From Aromatoleum toluclasticum ATCC 700605 (GTDB taxonomy: Bacteria; Pseudomonadota; Gammaproteobacteria; Burkholderiales; Rhodocyclaceae): 64,000 nucleotides of DNA. Every line of letters begins with the position of its first letter. Position 1 is the first letter of the stretch. Under the pieces are notes generated by a model. It was not told the origin of the DNA. It saw nothing but the letters and a program-made list of their open reading frames with translations, and made no database searches. The stretch is taken from assembly GCF_000378245.1 (NCBI RefSeq), contig NZ_KB899497.1, positions 186,001 through 250,000 on the forward strand. The letters run 5' to 3'. This document shows, one piece after another, positions 37,588 through 46,092 of this stretch. The position numbers were made by a program, and so were the translations under genes.

Positions 37588-38919
37588 CTAGAGAAAACTC
37601 CCTGCCCGGTGTGGCAGCGACGCGAGGCCGGAGCGGGCGATGATCAAGGCGCGCAATGCCCTTTCCTGCCACCCGGCGCGGTGACGCTCGAAGCATCGGT
37701 GCGCCTCCCGCAGCAGCGCGAGCTGCAGATGCCAGTCGAGTTCTGCTTCCGCCAGCCTGCCGCCACAGTGCGCCCGGTAACGCGTGACGAAGGTCGCCGC
37801 GAGCTGCGCCCAGTCCGCGCTGTCATCGTCGCGGCACAGCAGGCCGCCGACGAAGCCGGCGACGTCACGTGCGGGCGAATCGATTGTGAAACTGTCGTAG
37901 TCGAACAGCGCGATGCGGCCGTTCCACCACTGCATCCGATCCGCGTGAAAGTCGCCGTGTACCGTCACCACGCGACGGGGCGGCGCCGCTCCGCGCACCA
38001 GATGAAACAGCAGCGCATCCAGATCCGCCGCGAAGCGGGCGTCCGCAGCGCTCAGTGCGCTGCACCAGGTACGCGCCAGCGCCACCGTCGCGGCAGCCGG
38101 AGAACCCTCGCGCGCGATCGGCGGGCCGGCATGCAGCGCTGCCAGTGCCGCAGCCACCGCGTCCAGGCTTGCCTCCGCATGAGGGCCGGCCAGGCGCGTC
38201 GCGATCGGCTCGCCGCGCACTTCCGCCTGCCACACCGTGTGCAGCGCCGGGCACGAACCGAGCGGCCGTCCGACGACGAATGCATGTGGATCGACGCAGC
38301 CCGTGCACCACAAGGAGTGCATGCAGTCGCGCGCGTCGCGCCATCTTTCGCCCGCGTAGCTCTTGCCGTAGATCGCCGCCTCGGTCGCCGCATCGGGGGT
38401 CGCAATCCGCGCGAGGCAGTGGTCCTCGGGCTCGTAGCGCACCACGCTGATCTCCCCGATTCCGGATCCCTTCGGCCCCATTGCGGCCGGAGGCAGGTGG
38501 GGCCGTACGGCGACTGGATCGAGCAGGGCAGGGAGCTGTTCCATCACCGGATCGTTGGGCAGCGGCCACACCACGAGATCCAGTTCCGGCATTTGCATCA
38601 CCGGTTCGCCCAGGCCGGGAATCACACACGCCGCGGGCAGGGCCGCCCGGAACGCATCGGCGCTTCGCCCCTGCGAGTAGGCCTTCGCATACAGCCACAG
38701 TGCATGCCTTGTGCCGCGATCCCGGTCCTGCAGCGCGAGCCGGTAACATACATCCAGCCATGCGCTGCGGTCCCCGGGCGCCGGGTGGGCGGCGTGCCGC
38801 CGCGACCGCACGACGCGGCATTCATCGACGCCCCAGCGTGTATTGCCGTCTCCGGCCAGCCGTTGCAGCAGCGGGCGGGCCATTGCGTCTCCATCGGTCA
38901 GCAGCGCGGCGTGTTCCAT
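37588..38919 (-). CDS. Aminoglycoside-phosphotransferase-fold protein
   Basis: About 443 residues. The C-terminal half has the APH/choline-kinase catalytic loop VTVHGDFHADRM followed by metal-binding LFDYDSFTIDSPARDVAGF. The N-terminal half is less typical and includes a Cys pair region (SLWCTGCVDPHAF). Such proteins phosphorylate small molecules; the substrate is not evident and antibiotic resistance should not be assumed. The start at 38919 was chosen over 39045, whose first 40 codons look non-coding. It is the only minus-strand gene between the aor and tup genes. Confidence 0.7.
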   Translation of the reverse strand: MEHAALLTDGDAMARPLLQRLAGDGNTRWGVDECRVVRSRRHAAHPAPGDRSAWLDVCYRLALQDRDRGTRHALWLYAKAYSQGRSADAFRAALPAACVIPGLGEPVMQMPELDLVVWPLPNDPVMEQLPALLDPVAVRPHLPPAAMGPKGSGIGEISVVRYEPEDHCLARIATPDAATEAAIYGKSYAGERWRDARDCMHSLWCTGCVDPHAFVVGRPLGSCPALHTVWQAEVRGEPIATRLAGPHAEASLDAVAAALAALHAGPPIAREGSPAAATVALARTWCSALSAADARFAADLDALLFHLVRGAAPPRRVVTVHGDFHADRMQWWNGRIALFDYDSFTIDSPARDVAGFVGGLLCRDDDSADWAQLAATFVTRYRAHCGGRLAEAELDWHLQLALLREAHRCFERHRAGWQERALRALIIARSGLASLPHRAGSFL

Positions 38920-39200
38920 GTCGCTCTCGTTGCACCACGAACCCGGTCCTGCATGGGCCGGAGGCATTACCCGATCGTGGCGCGATGGGGTTGGAGGTTT
39001 GTTGTCATCTGGCGTCCCGCATGCGACGGTGCGGGACGCCATCACTGCAATTGCAACAAGTGCGCCAGCCCGCCAGAAAACTCAAGTGGCTGATTTGATT
39101 GTTCAAGTACCCTGAAATGCACCGCCGCCGTTCCCCCGATTCCGGGTGAATTGCCCAAAATCCTGGGGATGGCGAGCCCCCAATGAAAGGAGAGCACTCC
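38920..39200. other. Intergenic region before the 102-residue gene
   Basis: This gap of 281 bases between divergent genes contains no gene. Its last 70 bases before 39187 are rich in complementary C and G runs (TTCCCCCGATTCCGGG and TCCTGGGGATGG), so the transcript could fold into a small structured leader ahead of the 102-residue gene. I could not match it with confidence to a known molybdenum/tungsten cofactor riboswitch. Confidence 0.3.
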
Positions 39201-39509
39201 ATGGCATTCGTCAGCGGCCCTGTGCCCGAGCGCTTTGAACGGGAGGTCACGGCCTCCGCAGCCGAGTTCGAGCGGGATCTGCGCAAGGGATCGCCCTGCG
39301 CCGTGGAAACCGTCGGCCCTGATCATTTTCGCCTGTACGCCGGTTCGACCCGCCTCGACATCCATGTCGCAGCGCGCGGCATGCGACGGCTCGGCGCGCT
39401 TCAGTTGCAGACGATAGGTGTGCGCTACGAATTCTCCGGCGGGAACGAATCCGACCGCAGGGCGCTGCTCCTTCCGCTGGACCGCGCAATGCAGCGGGGC
39501 GGCGGGTGA
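39201..39509 (+). CDS. Hypothetical 102-residue protein upstream of tungstate transporter genes
   Basis: No family recognised. It is a small soluble protein with mixed alpha/beta character and no signal peptide or membrane segment. A well-placed AAGGAG lies 9 bases before the ATG at 39201, which argues that it is real; an ATG at 39183 precedes the RBS and is rejected. It is followed after 90 bases by tupB in the same direction. It is not the TupA binding protein, being far too short and lacking a signal peptide. Confidence 0.6.
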   Translation: MAFVSGPVPERFEREVTASAAEFERDLRKGSPCAVETVGPDHFRLYAGSTRLDIHVAARGMRRLGALQLQTIGVRYEFSGGNESDRRALLLPLDRAMQRGGG

Positions 39510-39599
39510 GCGGCCAGGCGAGATGACAAGTCAGGTGGCAGATGAGGCGATTTCCGATCCGCATGCGGCGCAGGGCTGCCTAAGCGCGGCGCTTGCGCT

Positions 39600-40316
39600 A
39601 TGCTCCGGCCAATGTACGGACTCGCCGCGACCTTCTCCGACGCCTTCGCTCTCCTCGCCACCTTTGACCACCGCGCCGTCGAAATCGTCAGCCTGTCGCT
39701 GCAGGTCAGCGGTTCGGCCGTGATCCTCGGTACGCTCCTCGGCCTGCCCCTGGGCGCCTGTCTCGCCGTAGGCCGCTTTCCCGGCCGCAGCGCCGCGCTC
39801 GTGGTCATCAACGGCCTGATGGGGGCTCCTTCCGTCGTCGTCGGCGTGGTCGTCTATCTGATCCTGTCGCGCTCGGGCCCGCTCGGCGAGCTGGGAATGC
39901 TCTACACGCCCGCTGCGATGGTCGCCGCGCAGACCCTGCTCGTCGTCCCTCTGATGGCCGCCATCGCCCGACAGATCATCGACGACACCTGGCAGCGCTA
40001 TGCCGAGGAATTCAGGGCCATGCGCTTCACATGGCTGCAAAGCGTAACGACCCTGTTGTATGACTGTCGTCATTCCCTGCTCGTCGCCGTCCTCGCCGGA
40101 CTCGGGCGGGCAATGAGCGAAGTCGGCGCCGTGATGATCGTCGGCGGCAACATCGACCATGCCACGCGCGTCATGACCACCGCGATCGCGCTGGAAACCA
40201 GCAAGGGCGACCTGCCGCTCGCGATCGCACTGGGCATCGTGCTCGTCGCGGTCATTCTCGTCCTCAACGCCGCGGCATTCGCGATGCGGGCGTGGGCGAT
40301 GCGCAGGTACGGCTGA
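39600..40316 (+). CDS. tupB: Tungstate ABC transporter permease
   Basis: A 238-residue inner-membrane permease of the TupB type with about five or six hydrophobic segments. The family loop EEFRAMRFTWLQSVTTLLYD and the conserved GLGRAMSEVGAVMIVGGNI match tungstate/molybdate-type permeases. It is adjacent to tupC and within 4 kb of the tungsten AOR operon, which supports tungstate as substrate. Start uncertain between ATG 39600 and ATG 39612, neither with a good RBS. No tupA is present on either side. Confidence 0.88.
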   Translation: MLRPMYGLAATFSDAFALLATFDHRAVEIVSLSLQVSGSAVILGTLLGLPLGACLAVGRFPGRSAALVVINGLMGAPSVVVGVVVYLILSRSGPLGELGMLYTPAAMVAAQTLLVVPLMAAIARQIIDDTWQRYAEEFRAMRFTWLQSVTTLLYDCRHSLLVAVLAGLGRAMSEVGAVMIVGGNIDHATRVMTTAIALETSKGDLPLAIALGIVLVAVILVLNAAAFAMRAWAMRRYG

Positions 40317-40318
40317 CC

Positions 40319-41032
40319 ATGTTTCCGCTGCGCCTGCACGACGTCCGCTTCCAGCCCAACGGCCGCATGGTCCTCGACGGCATCGAGCTCGAGCTGGGCG
40401 GCGAGGGCATCACGCTCGTGCTGGGTCCCAACGGTGCGGGCAAGAGCGTGCTGCTGCGCACGATCTGCGGCCTGCTCGAACCCACCGGCGGACAGATCGA
40501 CTGGGGGGGCGGTGCGCGTCCTCATCTTGGCGTGATGATGGTGTTCCAACATCCGATGATGCTGCGCGCCCCGGTGCTGGAAAATGTCGCCCTTGCGCTC
40601 AAGCCCCACGGCGTACCGCGCATCGAGCGCCGCCGCCGCGCGGCACGCATGCTCGATCGCGTCGGCCTGCTGGCGCGCGCCTCCGATAGCGCCAGATTGC
40701 TGTCCGGTGGCGAACAGCAACGTCTCGCGCTCGCCCGCGCCTGGGTGACCGCACCGCGTCTGCTGCTGCTGGACGAACCCACCGCCAGCCTCGACCCCTC
40801 CGCGACGGCCGAAGTCGAACGCATCGTCCGCGAGATCCGCACCGACGGCACGCGGATCGTCATGACCACCCACAATCTCGGTCAGGCCACCCGCCTTGGC
40901 GACGACGTGGTGTTCATGAGTGCCGGACGGGTGCGCGAACACGCCTCGGTACAACGTTTCTTCGCCCGCCCTGCATCCGACGAAGCCCGCCTGTTCATCC
41001 AGGGCGAGCTGCCGTGGCGGATGAATTTCTGA
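40319..41032 (+). CDS. tupC: Tungstate ABC transporter ATP-binding protein
   Basis: A 237-residue ABC ATPase with Walker A GPNGAGKSV (Val replaces the usual Thr/Ser after the Ser), signature LLSGGEQQRLALARA, Walker B LLLLDEPTASLD and switch His MTTHNLGQA. It starts 2 bases after tupB stops, so the two are one transcription unit. Together with TupB and a TupA protein from elsewhere it would import tungstate for the AOR enzyme. Confidence 0.9.
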   Translation: MFPLRLHDVRFQPNGRMVLDGIELELGGEGITLVLGPNGAGKSVLLRTICGLLEPTGGQIDWGGGARPHLGVMMVFQHPMMLRAPVLENVALALKPHGVPRIERRRRAARMLDRVGLLARASDSARLLSGGEQQRLALARAWVTAPRLLLLDEPTASLDPSATAEVERIVREIRTDGTRIVMTTHNLGQATRLGDDVVFMSAGRVREHASVQRFFARPASDEARLFIQGELPWRMNF

Positions 41033-41036
41033 GCGC

Positions 41037-41933
41037 TCAGTCCCAGTAGGGGACAGGCCCGATTCGCTCCGCAAGATAGTCGACCAACGTGCGCACGCGG
41101 TGCGGCACATAGCGCGTGCCGGGAAATACCGCGTAGATGTGCAACTCCGTCGTCGAGAATTCCGGCAGCAGTACCTCCAGCAGCCCCGCGCGAACTGCCT
41201 GCGAGGTCAGGAAGGTCGGCTCGCGCACGATGCCCAGCCCGCGGATCGCGGCATCGAGCAGGGCATCGCCGTTGTTGGCGCGGAAACGCCCCTTGATCGG
41301 CACCGAGTACGACTCCCCGTTCACGCTGAAACTCCAGCCGAGGCTGGACCCCAGCGTGTAGGTCAGGCAGTGGTGTTGCAGCAGGTCGTCGGGATGTTGC
41401 GGCCGTCCGTGCCGGTCCAGATACTCGGGCGAGGCGACCACCGTCAGCGAACTGCGGCTCAAGCGGCGGATCACCAGCGACGGATCGATCTGCTCCGAAA
41501 TCCGCACGGCGAAATCCATCCCTTCCTCGATCAGATTCACGCGCCGGTCGCTGAATTCCACGTCCACGCTGACTTCCGGATAAGTCGTGATGAAGTCGGC
41601 GACCAGCGGCATCAGGTGGCGCACGCCGAAGCTCATCGGCACGCTGGCGCGAATCTGCCCGCGCGGCGCCTGTTTTTCGCCTTCCAGGTTGCCTTCCGCC
41701 GCCTCGACCAGGGTCAGGATCTCTCGGCACTTCTCCAGGTAGGCCGACCCCGAAGAAGTGAGGCTCAGGCGCCTTGTGCTGCGGGCGAGCAGCTTCGTCC
41801 CGAGGTGCGCCTCCAGCGCCGCGATCTGCCGCGTGATTGCCGATCGCGCGACATTCAACCGATCCGCGACGGCGGTGAAACTGCCGGCTTCCGCAACGCG
41901 AACAAACACTTCCATTGCCTGCAGACGGTCCAT
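41037..41933 (-). CDS. LysR-family transcriptional regulator
   Basis: A 298-residue LysR-type regulator with an N-terminal winged helix-turn-helix (residues 1-60, MDRLQAMEVFVRVAEAGSFT) and a C-terminal effector domain with the RINLIEEGMDFAVRI-like stretch. It belongs to the CrgA/DmlR-like subgroup that usually regulates a divergent gene, here the NmrA-type oxidoreductase whose start is 108 bases away. The effector may be a quinone or electrophile by analogy, but this is not shown. The start at 41933 gives the usual MDRL opening. Confidence 0.9.
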   Translation of the reverse strand: MDRLQAMEVFVRVAEAGSFTAVADRLNVARSAITRQIAALEAHLGTKLLARSTRRLSLTSSGSAYLEKCREILTLVEAAEGNLEGEKQAPRGQIRASVPMSFGVRHLMPLVADFITTYPEVSVDVEFSDRRVNLIEEGMDFAVRISEQIDPSLVIRRLSRSSLTVVASPEYLDRHGRPQHPDDLLQHHCLTYTLGSSLGWSFSVNGESYSVPIKGRFRANNGDALLDAAIRGLGIVREPTFLTSQAVRAGLLEVLLPEFSTTELHIYAVFPGTRYVPHRVRTLVDYLAERIGPVPYWD

Positions 41934-42041
41934 TGTTGTCCTCGATGCAACAAAGAGTTTGCTTGGTTCCGCTATTTTAGGGCCAATCAATCCCATAAAG
42001 TGCGCCCATACGCTAACGACTCATTACGCAGGGCTAAACAG

Positions 42042-42914
42042 ATGATTCTCGTAACCGGAGCAACGGGGCAGTTGGGCCTGCAGATAGTGCAGCAGCTTGC
42101 CGTGCGGCTGCCGGAGGCCGGTGCCGGCCGGCTTGCCGTCAGCGTCCGCGATCCCGAGCGGGCCGGCGCGCTGGCAGCGCGCGGCATCGAAGTGCGCTGC
42201 GGCAACTTCGACGCACCCGAAGCCCTGCGTGCGACCTTCGCCGGCGTATCGCGCCTGGTGATCGTGTCCACCGACGGCCCCAAGGCACAACGCATCGCCC
42301 AGCACCGCAACGCGATCGAAGCCGCACGTGCCGCCGGGGTCGAACACATCCTTTACACCAGTTTCCTCGACGCGGACGCCGCGTCGCCATCCGAATTTGC
42401 GCAGGTGCATGCCGACAGCGAGGCAGCGCTCGTCGCGTCCGGCGTCGGCCACACCATCCTGCGCAACGGCATGTACGCCGATTTCCTGCCGATGACTTTC
42501 GCCGGTGCGCTGCAGAACGGCCTGCTGCAGTTGCCGGCCGGGGAGGGCTCGGTCAGCTACCTGTCGCGCAACGAGCTTGCCGGCGCGATCGCCGCCGCAG
42601 CCGTCGCGCCGCGGCTCGAAAAGTGCATCTACGAGCTCACCGGCCAGACCGCTCACGACTATCATGACCTCGCTGCACGTGTCGGGGCTGCGACCGGCAA
42701 GACGCTGCGCTACGAACCGGTCGACGAAGACGTCTATGCCCGCGTGCTCGAGGGCGTCGGCATGCCCGCCTGGCTCGCCCGCGCAATGGCCAACATGTTC
42801 ACCGCGGTCGCCACGAACCGGATGGCGCGTACCACCAACGATTTCGCCGCACTGGTCGGTCATCCGCCCAAGTCGATCGACTGCCTCATTGCGGAATTCT
42901 TCCGCGCAATCTGA
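42042..42914 (+). CDS. NAD(P)H-binding NmrA-type oxidoreductase (quinone oxidoreductase 2-like)
   Basis: A 290-residue short-chain-dehydrogenase-like protein with the nucleotide-binding motif TGATGQLG at residues 5-12. It resembles QOR2 (YtfG) and related NmrA-family NAD(P)H:quinone reductases in length and in the SVRDPERAGALAARGIEVR segment that usually selects NADPH. It is divergent from the LysR gene, its probable regulator, and 38 bases before the cytochrome b561 gene, suggesting a small redox unit. Confidence 0.82.
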   Translation: MILVTGATGQLGLQIVQQLAVRLPEAGAGRLAVSVRDPERAGALAARGIEVRCGNFDAPEALRATFAGVSRLVIVSTDGPKAQRIAQHRNAIEAARAAGVEHILYTSFLDADAASPSEFAQVHADSEAALVASGVGHTILRNGMYADFLPMTFAGALQNGLLQLPAGEGSVSYLSRNELAGAIAAAAVAPRLEKCIYELTGQTAHDYHDLAARVGAATGKTLRYEPVDEDVYARVLEGVGMPAWLARAMANMFTAVATNRMARTTNDFAALVGHPPKSIDCLIAEFFRAI

Positions 42915-42952
42915 ATGCTGAAACGAAAACAAAAGGAACAAGGGGAAACGCG

Positions 42953-43495
42953 ATGAATGCTCCGGACCAGTACTCGAAACCGGCAGTAGTCGTGCATTGG
43001 ATGATTGCGATCCTGGTGCTCGTCGCCTTGCCGCTCGGCTACTACATGACCGATCTGTCCCTGTCGCCGCGCAAGCTGCAGCTCATCTCGTGGCACAAGT
43101 GGATCGGCTTCACGGTGCTGCTGCTGTTCATCCCCCGCCTGTTCCTGCGCCTCACGAAGCCGGTGCCCGCTCCGGTGGGCACCATGCCCGGCTGGCAGCG
43201 TGCCGTGGCGTCGATCACCCATGCCGTGCTCTACGCCCTGATCATCGCAGTGCCGCTCAGCGGTTGGCTGATGAGTTCGGCCAAGGGCTTCCCGGTCGTC
43301 TATCTGGGCCTCGTTCCGCTGCCCGATCTCGTCGGCAAGGACGAAGCGCTGGGCAATGTGCTCAAGTCGGCTCACGAAGTCCTCACGTCCGGCCTGCTGA
43401 TCCTCGTGGGCCTGCACATCGCCGCCGCGCTCAAACACCACATCATCGACCGCGACGAAACGCTGGCGAGGATGGTGCCCCTGCTCAAACGCTGA
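42953..43495 (+). CDS. Cytochrome b561-family membrane protein
   Basis: A 180-residue inner-membrane cytochrome with four hydrophobic segments. The likely haem ligand histidines are in VVVHWMIA, ISWHKWIG, THAVLYALI and GLHIAAAL, the pattern of the bacterial b561 group. It would move electrons between quinol and periplasmic partners. It is followed by YceI, a pairing common in proteobacteria, where YceI is thought to bind isoprenoid quinones or lipids. Confidence 0.9.
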   Translation: MNAPDQYSKPAVVVHWMIAILVLVALPLGYYMTDLSLSPRKLQLISWHKWIGFTVLLLFIPRLFLRLTKPVPAPVGTMPGWQRAVASITHAVLYALIIAVPLSGWLMSSAKGFPVVYLGLVPLPDLVGKDEALGNVLKSAHEVLTSGLLILVGLHIAAALKHHIIDRDETLARMVPLLKR

Positions 43496-43521
43496 ACCGG
43501 ACCGTCAAAGGAATACACACA

Positions 43522-44115
43522 ATGAAATGCAACCGCATCCTTGCCACCGCACTCGTATCTCTCGTTCTACCGCTGGCAGGCACCGGCGCATACGCAGCGC
43601 AACCGGCCGGCACGTTCGATCAGGTGCTGCCGGCAAAGAACCGTATCGATTTCGTCTTCAAGCAGATGAACGTGCCCGTCAAGGGCTACTTCAAGAAGGC
43701 CAATGTCGATCTTGCCTTCGACCCGGCCGCCCCCGCGAAGTCCACCGTTCGCCTCGATCTCGACCTCGGCAGCATCGATGCCGGCTCGTCCGACGCCAAC
43801 AGTGAAGTCGTCGGCAAGCCCTGGTTCGACGTCAAGGCCTTCCCCACCGCGACCTTCGTCTCGTCGTCCGTGAAACCCCTCGGCGGCGACCGCTACGAAA
43901 TGACCGGCAAGCTCACGATCAAGGGCAAAACCCGCGACGTGACGACTCCGGTAACCGTCACGCAGAACGGCAACACTGCTGCGTTCGACGGCGCTTTCAC
44001 CCTCAAGCGCCTGGAGTTCGCCATCGGCGACGGCACCTGGTCCGATACCTCGATCGTCGCGGACGAGATCAAGGTCAGCTTCCACGTCGAAGCCGAACGC
44101 CGCGCTGCGAAATAA
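43522..44115 (+). CDS. YceI-family periplasmic protein
   Basis: A 197-residue protein with a signal peptide (residues 1-25, cleavage near GAYAAQ) and a lipocalin-like YceI barrel, seen in DFVFKQMNVPVKGYFKKANV and MTGKLTIKGKTRDVTTPV. It starts 26 bases after the b561 gene and is probably cotranscribed. YceI proteins bind polyprenyl-type lipids in structural studies; their physiological role is unsettled. Confidence 0.9.
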   Translation: MKCNRILATALVSLVLPLAGTGAYAAQPAGTFDQVLPAKNRIDFVFKQMNVPVKGYFKKANVDLAFDPAAPAKSTVRLDLDLGSIDAGSSDANSEVVGKPWFDVKAFPTATFVSSSVKPLGGDRYEMTGKLTIKGKTRDVTTPVTVTQNGNTAAFDGAFTLKRLEFAIGDGTWSDTSIVADEIKVSFHVEAERRAAK

Positions 44116-44236
44116 ACGATTCCGCCAGCCAGACCGTCCGCTTCTCTTTGTCTCCATTGATCCCTCCCCCTGGGGATCACCTTTGCCACCCCGGAAACCG
44201 GGGTGGTCTTTTATCCACTGCACGAGGAATTGATTC

Positions 44237-44482
44237 ATGTCGAACGAATCCGCAAAGATCGCCCAGCAATCCCCCTACGCCGTCGACATCGAGGCCGGCA
44301 AGAGCTACTGGTGGTGTTCCTGTGGCAAGAGCACCAAGCAGCCGTTCTGCGACGGCTCCCACCAGGGCAGCAGCTTCACTCCGGTCGAGTACAAGGCCGA
44401 AGAGTCGAAGACCGCCTACTTCTGCGGCTGTAAGCAGTCGGGCAACGGCGTGATGTGTGACGGCGCCCACCAGAAGCTGTAA
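44237..44482 (+). CDS. CDGSH iron-sulphur domain protein
   Basis: An 81-residue protein with two mitoNEET-type motifs: CSCGKSTKQPFCDGSH and CGCKQSGNGVMCDGAH, each with three Cys and one His to hold a [2Fe-2S] cluster. The second has Ala for Ser in CDGSH. Such small proteins are redox or cluster-transfer factors. It is in the same direction as the b561-YceI pair, 121 bases downstream. Confidence 0.92.
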   Translation: MSNESAKIAQQSPYAVDIEAGKSYWWCSCGKSTKQPFCDGSHQGSSFTPVEYKAEESKTAYFCGCKQSGNGVMCDGAHQKL

Positions 44483-44746
44483 GCATGTAGCTCCGGGGCG
44501 GGGCCGCCCTGCCGTAGGTCTCGCGGTCGGGGCAACCCTCTGTTTATTAGTTGTTTTTGGGGAATTTCACCCGCAACATTCCCCTTCGTGTGTGCAGTTG
44601 TAAAAGCATGCCGATCCCGCCAACGCCGAGGTGATAATCGCGTCACGAGCGCGTTCCGGCCTGGCTCGATTGCGGGATCCTCGACCCGCAGCGTCCGCAG
44701 CCCGCGCAGATTGCGCGCTCCGCCTCCAATATCACGGGCTGCACAC

Positions 44747-45268
44747 ATGAGACGTTGCGCAGCGGCGCTGGCCGCAACTCTTCCGCTCCTCGCGCACGGC
44801 GCCTGGACTTCCAGCGGGCATCTCGTTCACGCAGCCCGCAGCGACGCGCACGGTGCCGAGCATTTTGGCGCCCACCTGGTGCTCACGCCCGACGAGTCGC
44901 ACTTCCTCGAGGTGTGGCGGGTGTCGCGCACACCGCTGCAACTGCCTGCGACCGCGACCGTGAGGCGCGGGGCTTCGGTTACCGCCATGCTCGTCTTCCA
45001 GGGATGTGCCCGGGATGCTTCCGGACGATGCGATGTCGTTGCCGACCTTGCGCTCCAGGCGCCCGATGGAGGGCGTATCCCGGGTGGCTCGATGTCCCTG
45101 TGGTCCGCCGAGTCGACGCCGGGGCGTCTCCATCTCGGCAACGGCAGCATGCAGGTCAGCTTCGATCCGCGCGACCGCATCGGTCCCTACAAGGTGATTG
45201 CTACCGTTCGCGACCGCGTGTCCGGGCAGTCCCTCGTTCTGAGTTCAGGTCTGCAAGTCCTCGAATAG
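44747..45268 (+). CDS. Secreted hypothetical protein
   Basis: 173 residues, family not recognised. A short signal peptide (MRRCAAALAATLPLLAHGAW) leads to a beta-rich mature domain with one Cys pair (GCARDASGRC), consistent with a small periplasmic immunoglobulin-like fold. The ATG at 44747 was chosen because it gives the signal peptide; the upstream frame is arginine-rich shadow. It lies before the electron-conduit genes in the same direction but is separated from them by a 414-base regulatory gap. Confidence 0.55.
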   Translation: MRRCAAALAATLPLLAHGAWTSSGHLVHAARSDAHGAEHFGAHLVLTPDESHFLEVWRVSRTPLQLPATATVRRGASVTAMLVFQGCARDASGRCDVVADLALQAPDGGRIPGGSMSLWSAESTPGRLHLGNGSMQVSFDPRDRIGPYKVIATVRDRVSGQSLVLSSGLQVLE

Positions 45269-45682
45269 ACGCGGCGTCGGAGCCTCTGCACGCGCGGAGC
45301 GGCAGGACCGTCCCATCTGAGCGTCGCCGGGCCGCGATGCGTCGTTCCGGATTGCTATCACTTCCCGTCAGTACAACCGACCCGCGGGCGCAGCGCACGC
45401 CCGCTCTTCCGCAATATCGGAAAATGCTAATTAACATGTGTTGCATATACATTTAATTAGCCACCGGTAATATACCGGCGCATGCAGAAATACGGATCCT
45501 GTATAAAAAATCGTACGCATGTCAAGGTCTTGTGTTGTAACGAGGCAATTGTGTCGTTTTGTACGTTTGTGTCGAGCAACCTTTGAATGTTTGGGGGTAT
45601 ATTCCACCAGCAAAATGTCTTTTGGGAGTCCGTTCAACTCCCGTGGGCGTTTGGATGCATATATATCGAAAGGAGAATCAGC
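45269..45682. promoter_or_regulatory. A/T-rich control region upstream of cytochrome/conduit operon
   Basis: The gap is markedly richer in A/T than its surroundings. It contains a perfect dyad CCGGT-AATAT-ACCGG (45464-45478), three direct repeats of TTGTGTYG spaced 18-19 bases apart (45530, 45549, 45567), and a hairpin GGGAGT/ACTCCC (45624-45642) in the probable leader. This arrangement suggests a tightly regulated promoter, but I could not identify the regulator. Confidence 0.55.
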
Positions 45683-46024
45683 GTGAAGGCACGAATTCTT
45701 GCGAGCATGATCCTTGTCGGACTGGCTGCAACCATCGCGACCCCGGCGGCGATGGCTGTGGATGACGACGCGGCCAAGGCTACCGCCAAACGTAACGACT
45801 GTTTCAAGTGTCATGCGATCGACAAGACCAAGAAGGGTCCGTCCTACAAGAAGATCGCCGCGAAGTTCAAGGACAAGGCGGACGCCGAACAGAAGATGGT
45901 CGAGCAGATCACCAAGGAGCATAAGGTGAAGCTCGAGGACGGCACCGAGGAAACGCACAAGGTGATCGACACCGCCGACAAGGCCGAGATCAAGAATCTC
46001 ATCGACTGGATCCGCGCCCAGTAA
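45683..46024 (+). CDS. Small monohaem cytochrome c, possibly bis-His
   Basis: A 113-residue periplasmic class I-like cytochrome with a signal peptide (residues 1-25) and one haem motif C40-F-K-C43-H44. It opens from a GTG at 45683, 10 bases after AAGGAG; the longer ATG frame from 45587 is leader sequence. In related class I cytochromes the distal ligand is a Met in an MPP-type loop; here the corresponding segment reads EDGTEETHKVID, with H92 in that place. It is the first gene before the decahaem cytochrome and probably shuttles electrons to it. Confidence 0.85.
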   Translation: MKARILASMILVGLAATIATPAAMAVDDDAAKATAKRNDCFKCHAIDKTKKGPSYKKIAAKFKDKADAEQKMVEQITKEHKVKLEDGTEETHKVIDTADKAEIKNLIDWIRAQ

Positions 46025-46092
46025 CACGCGGCAAGAGATCTGGCGCGCGCCGTCGTGGTGCGCGCCGCATATCAGCAAATCAGGGGGTTTAT

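Noticed and set aside
37588-38919. Possible aminoglycoside resistance gene.
   Set aside because: Only the general APH-type catalytic motifs are visible, the protein is much longer than resistance enzymes, and the context is metabolic.
39121-39180. A molybdenum/tungsten cofactor riboswitch upstream of the 102-residue gene.
   Set aside because: Complementary C and G runs are present, but I could not match the conserved nucleotides of the known motif, so only a possible structured leader is noted.
39187-39509. The 102-residue protein as a small TupA.
   Set aside because: TupA proteins are about 270 residues with a signal peptide; this protein has neither feature.
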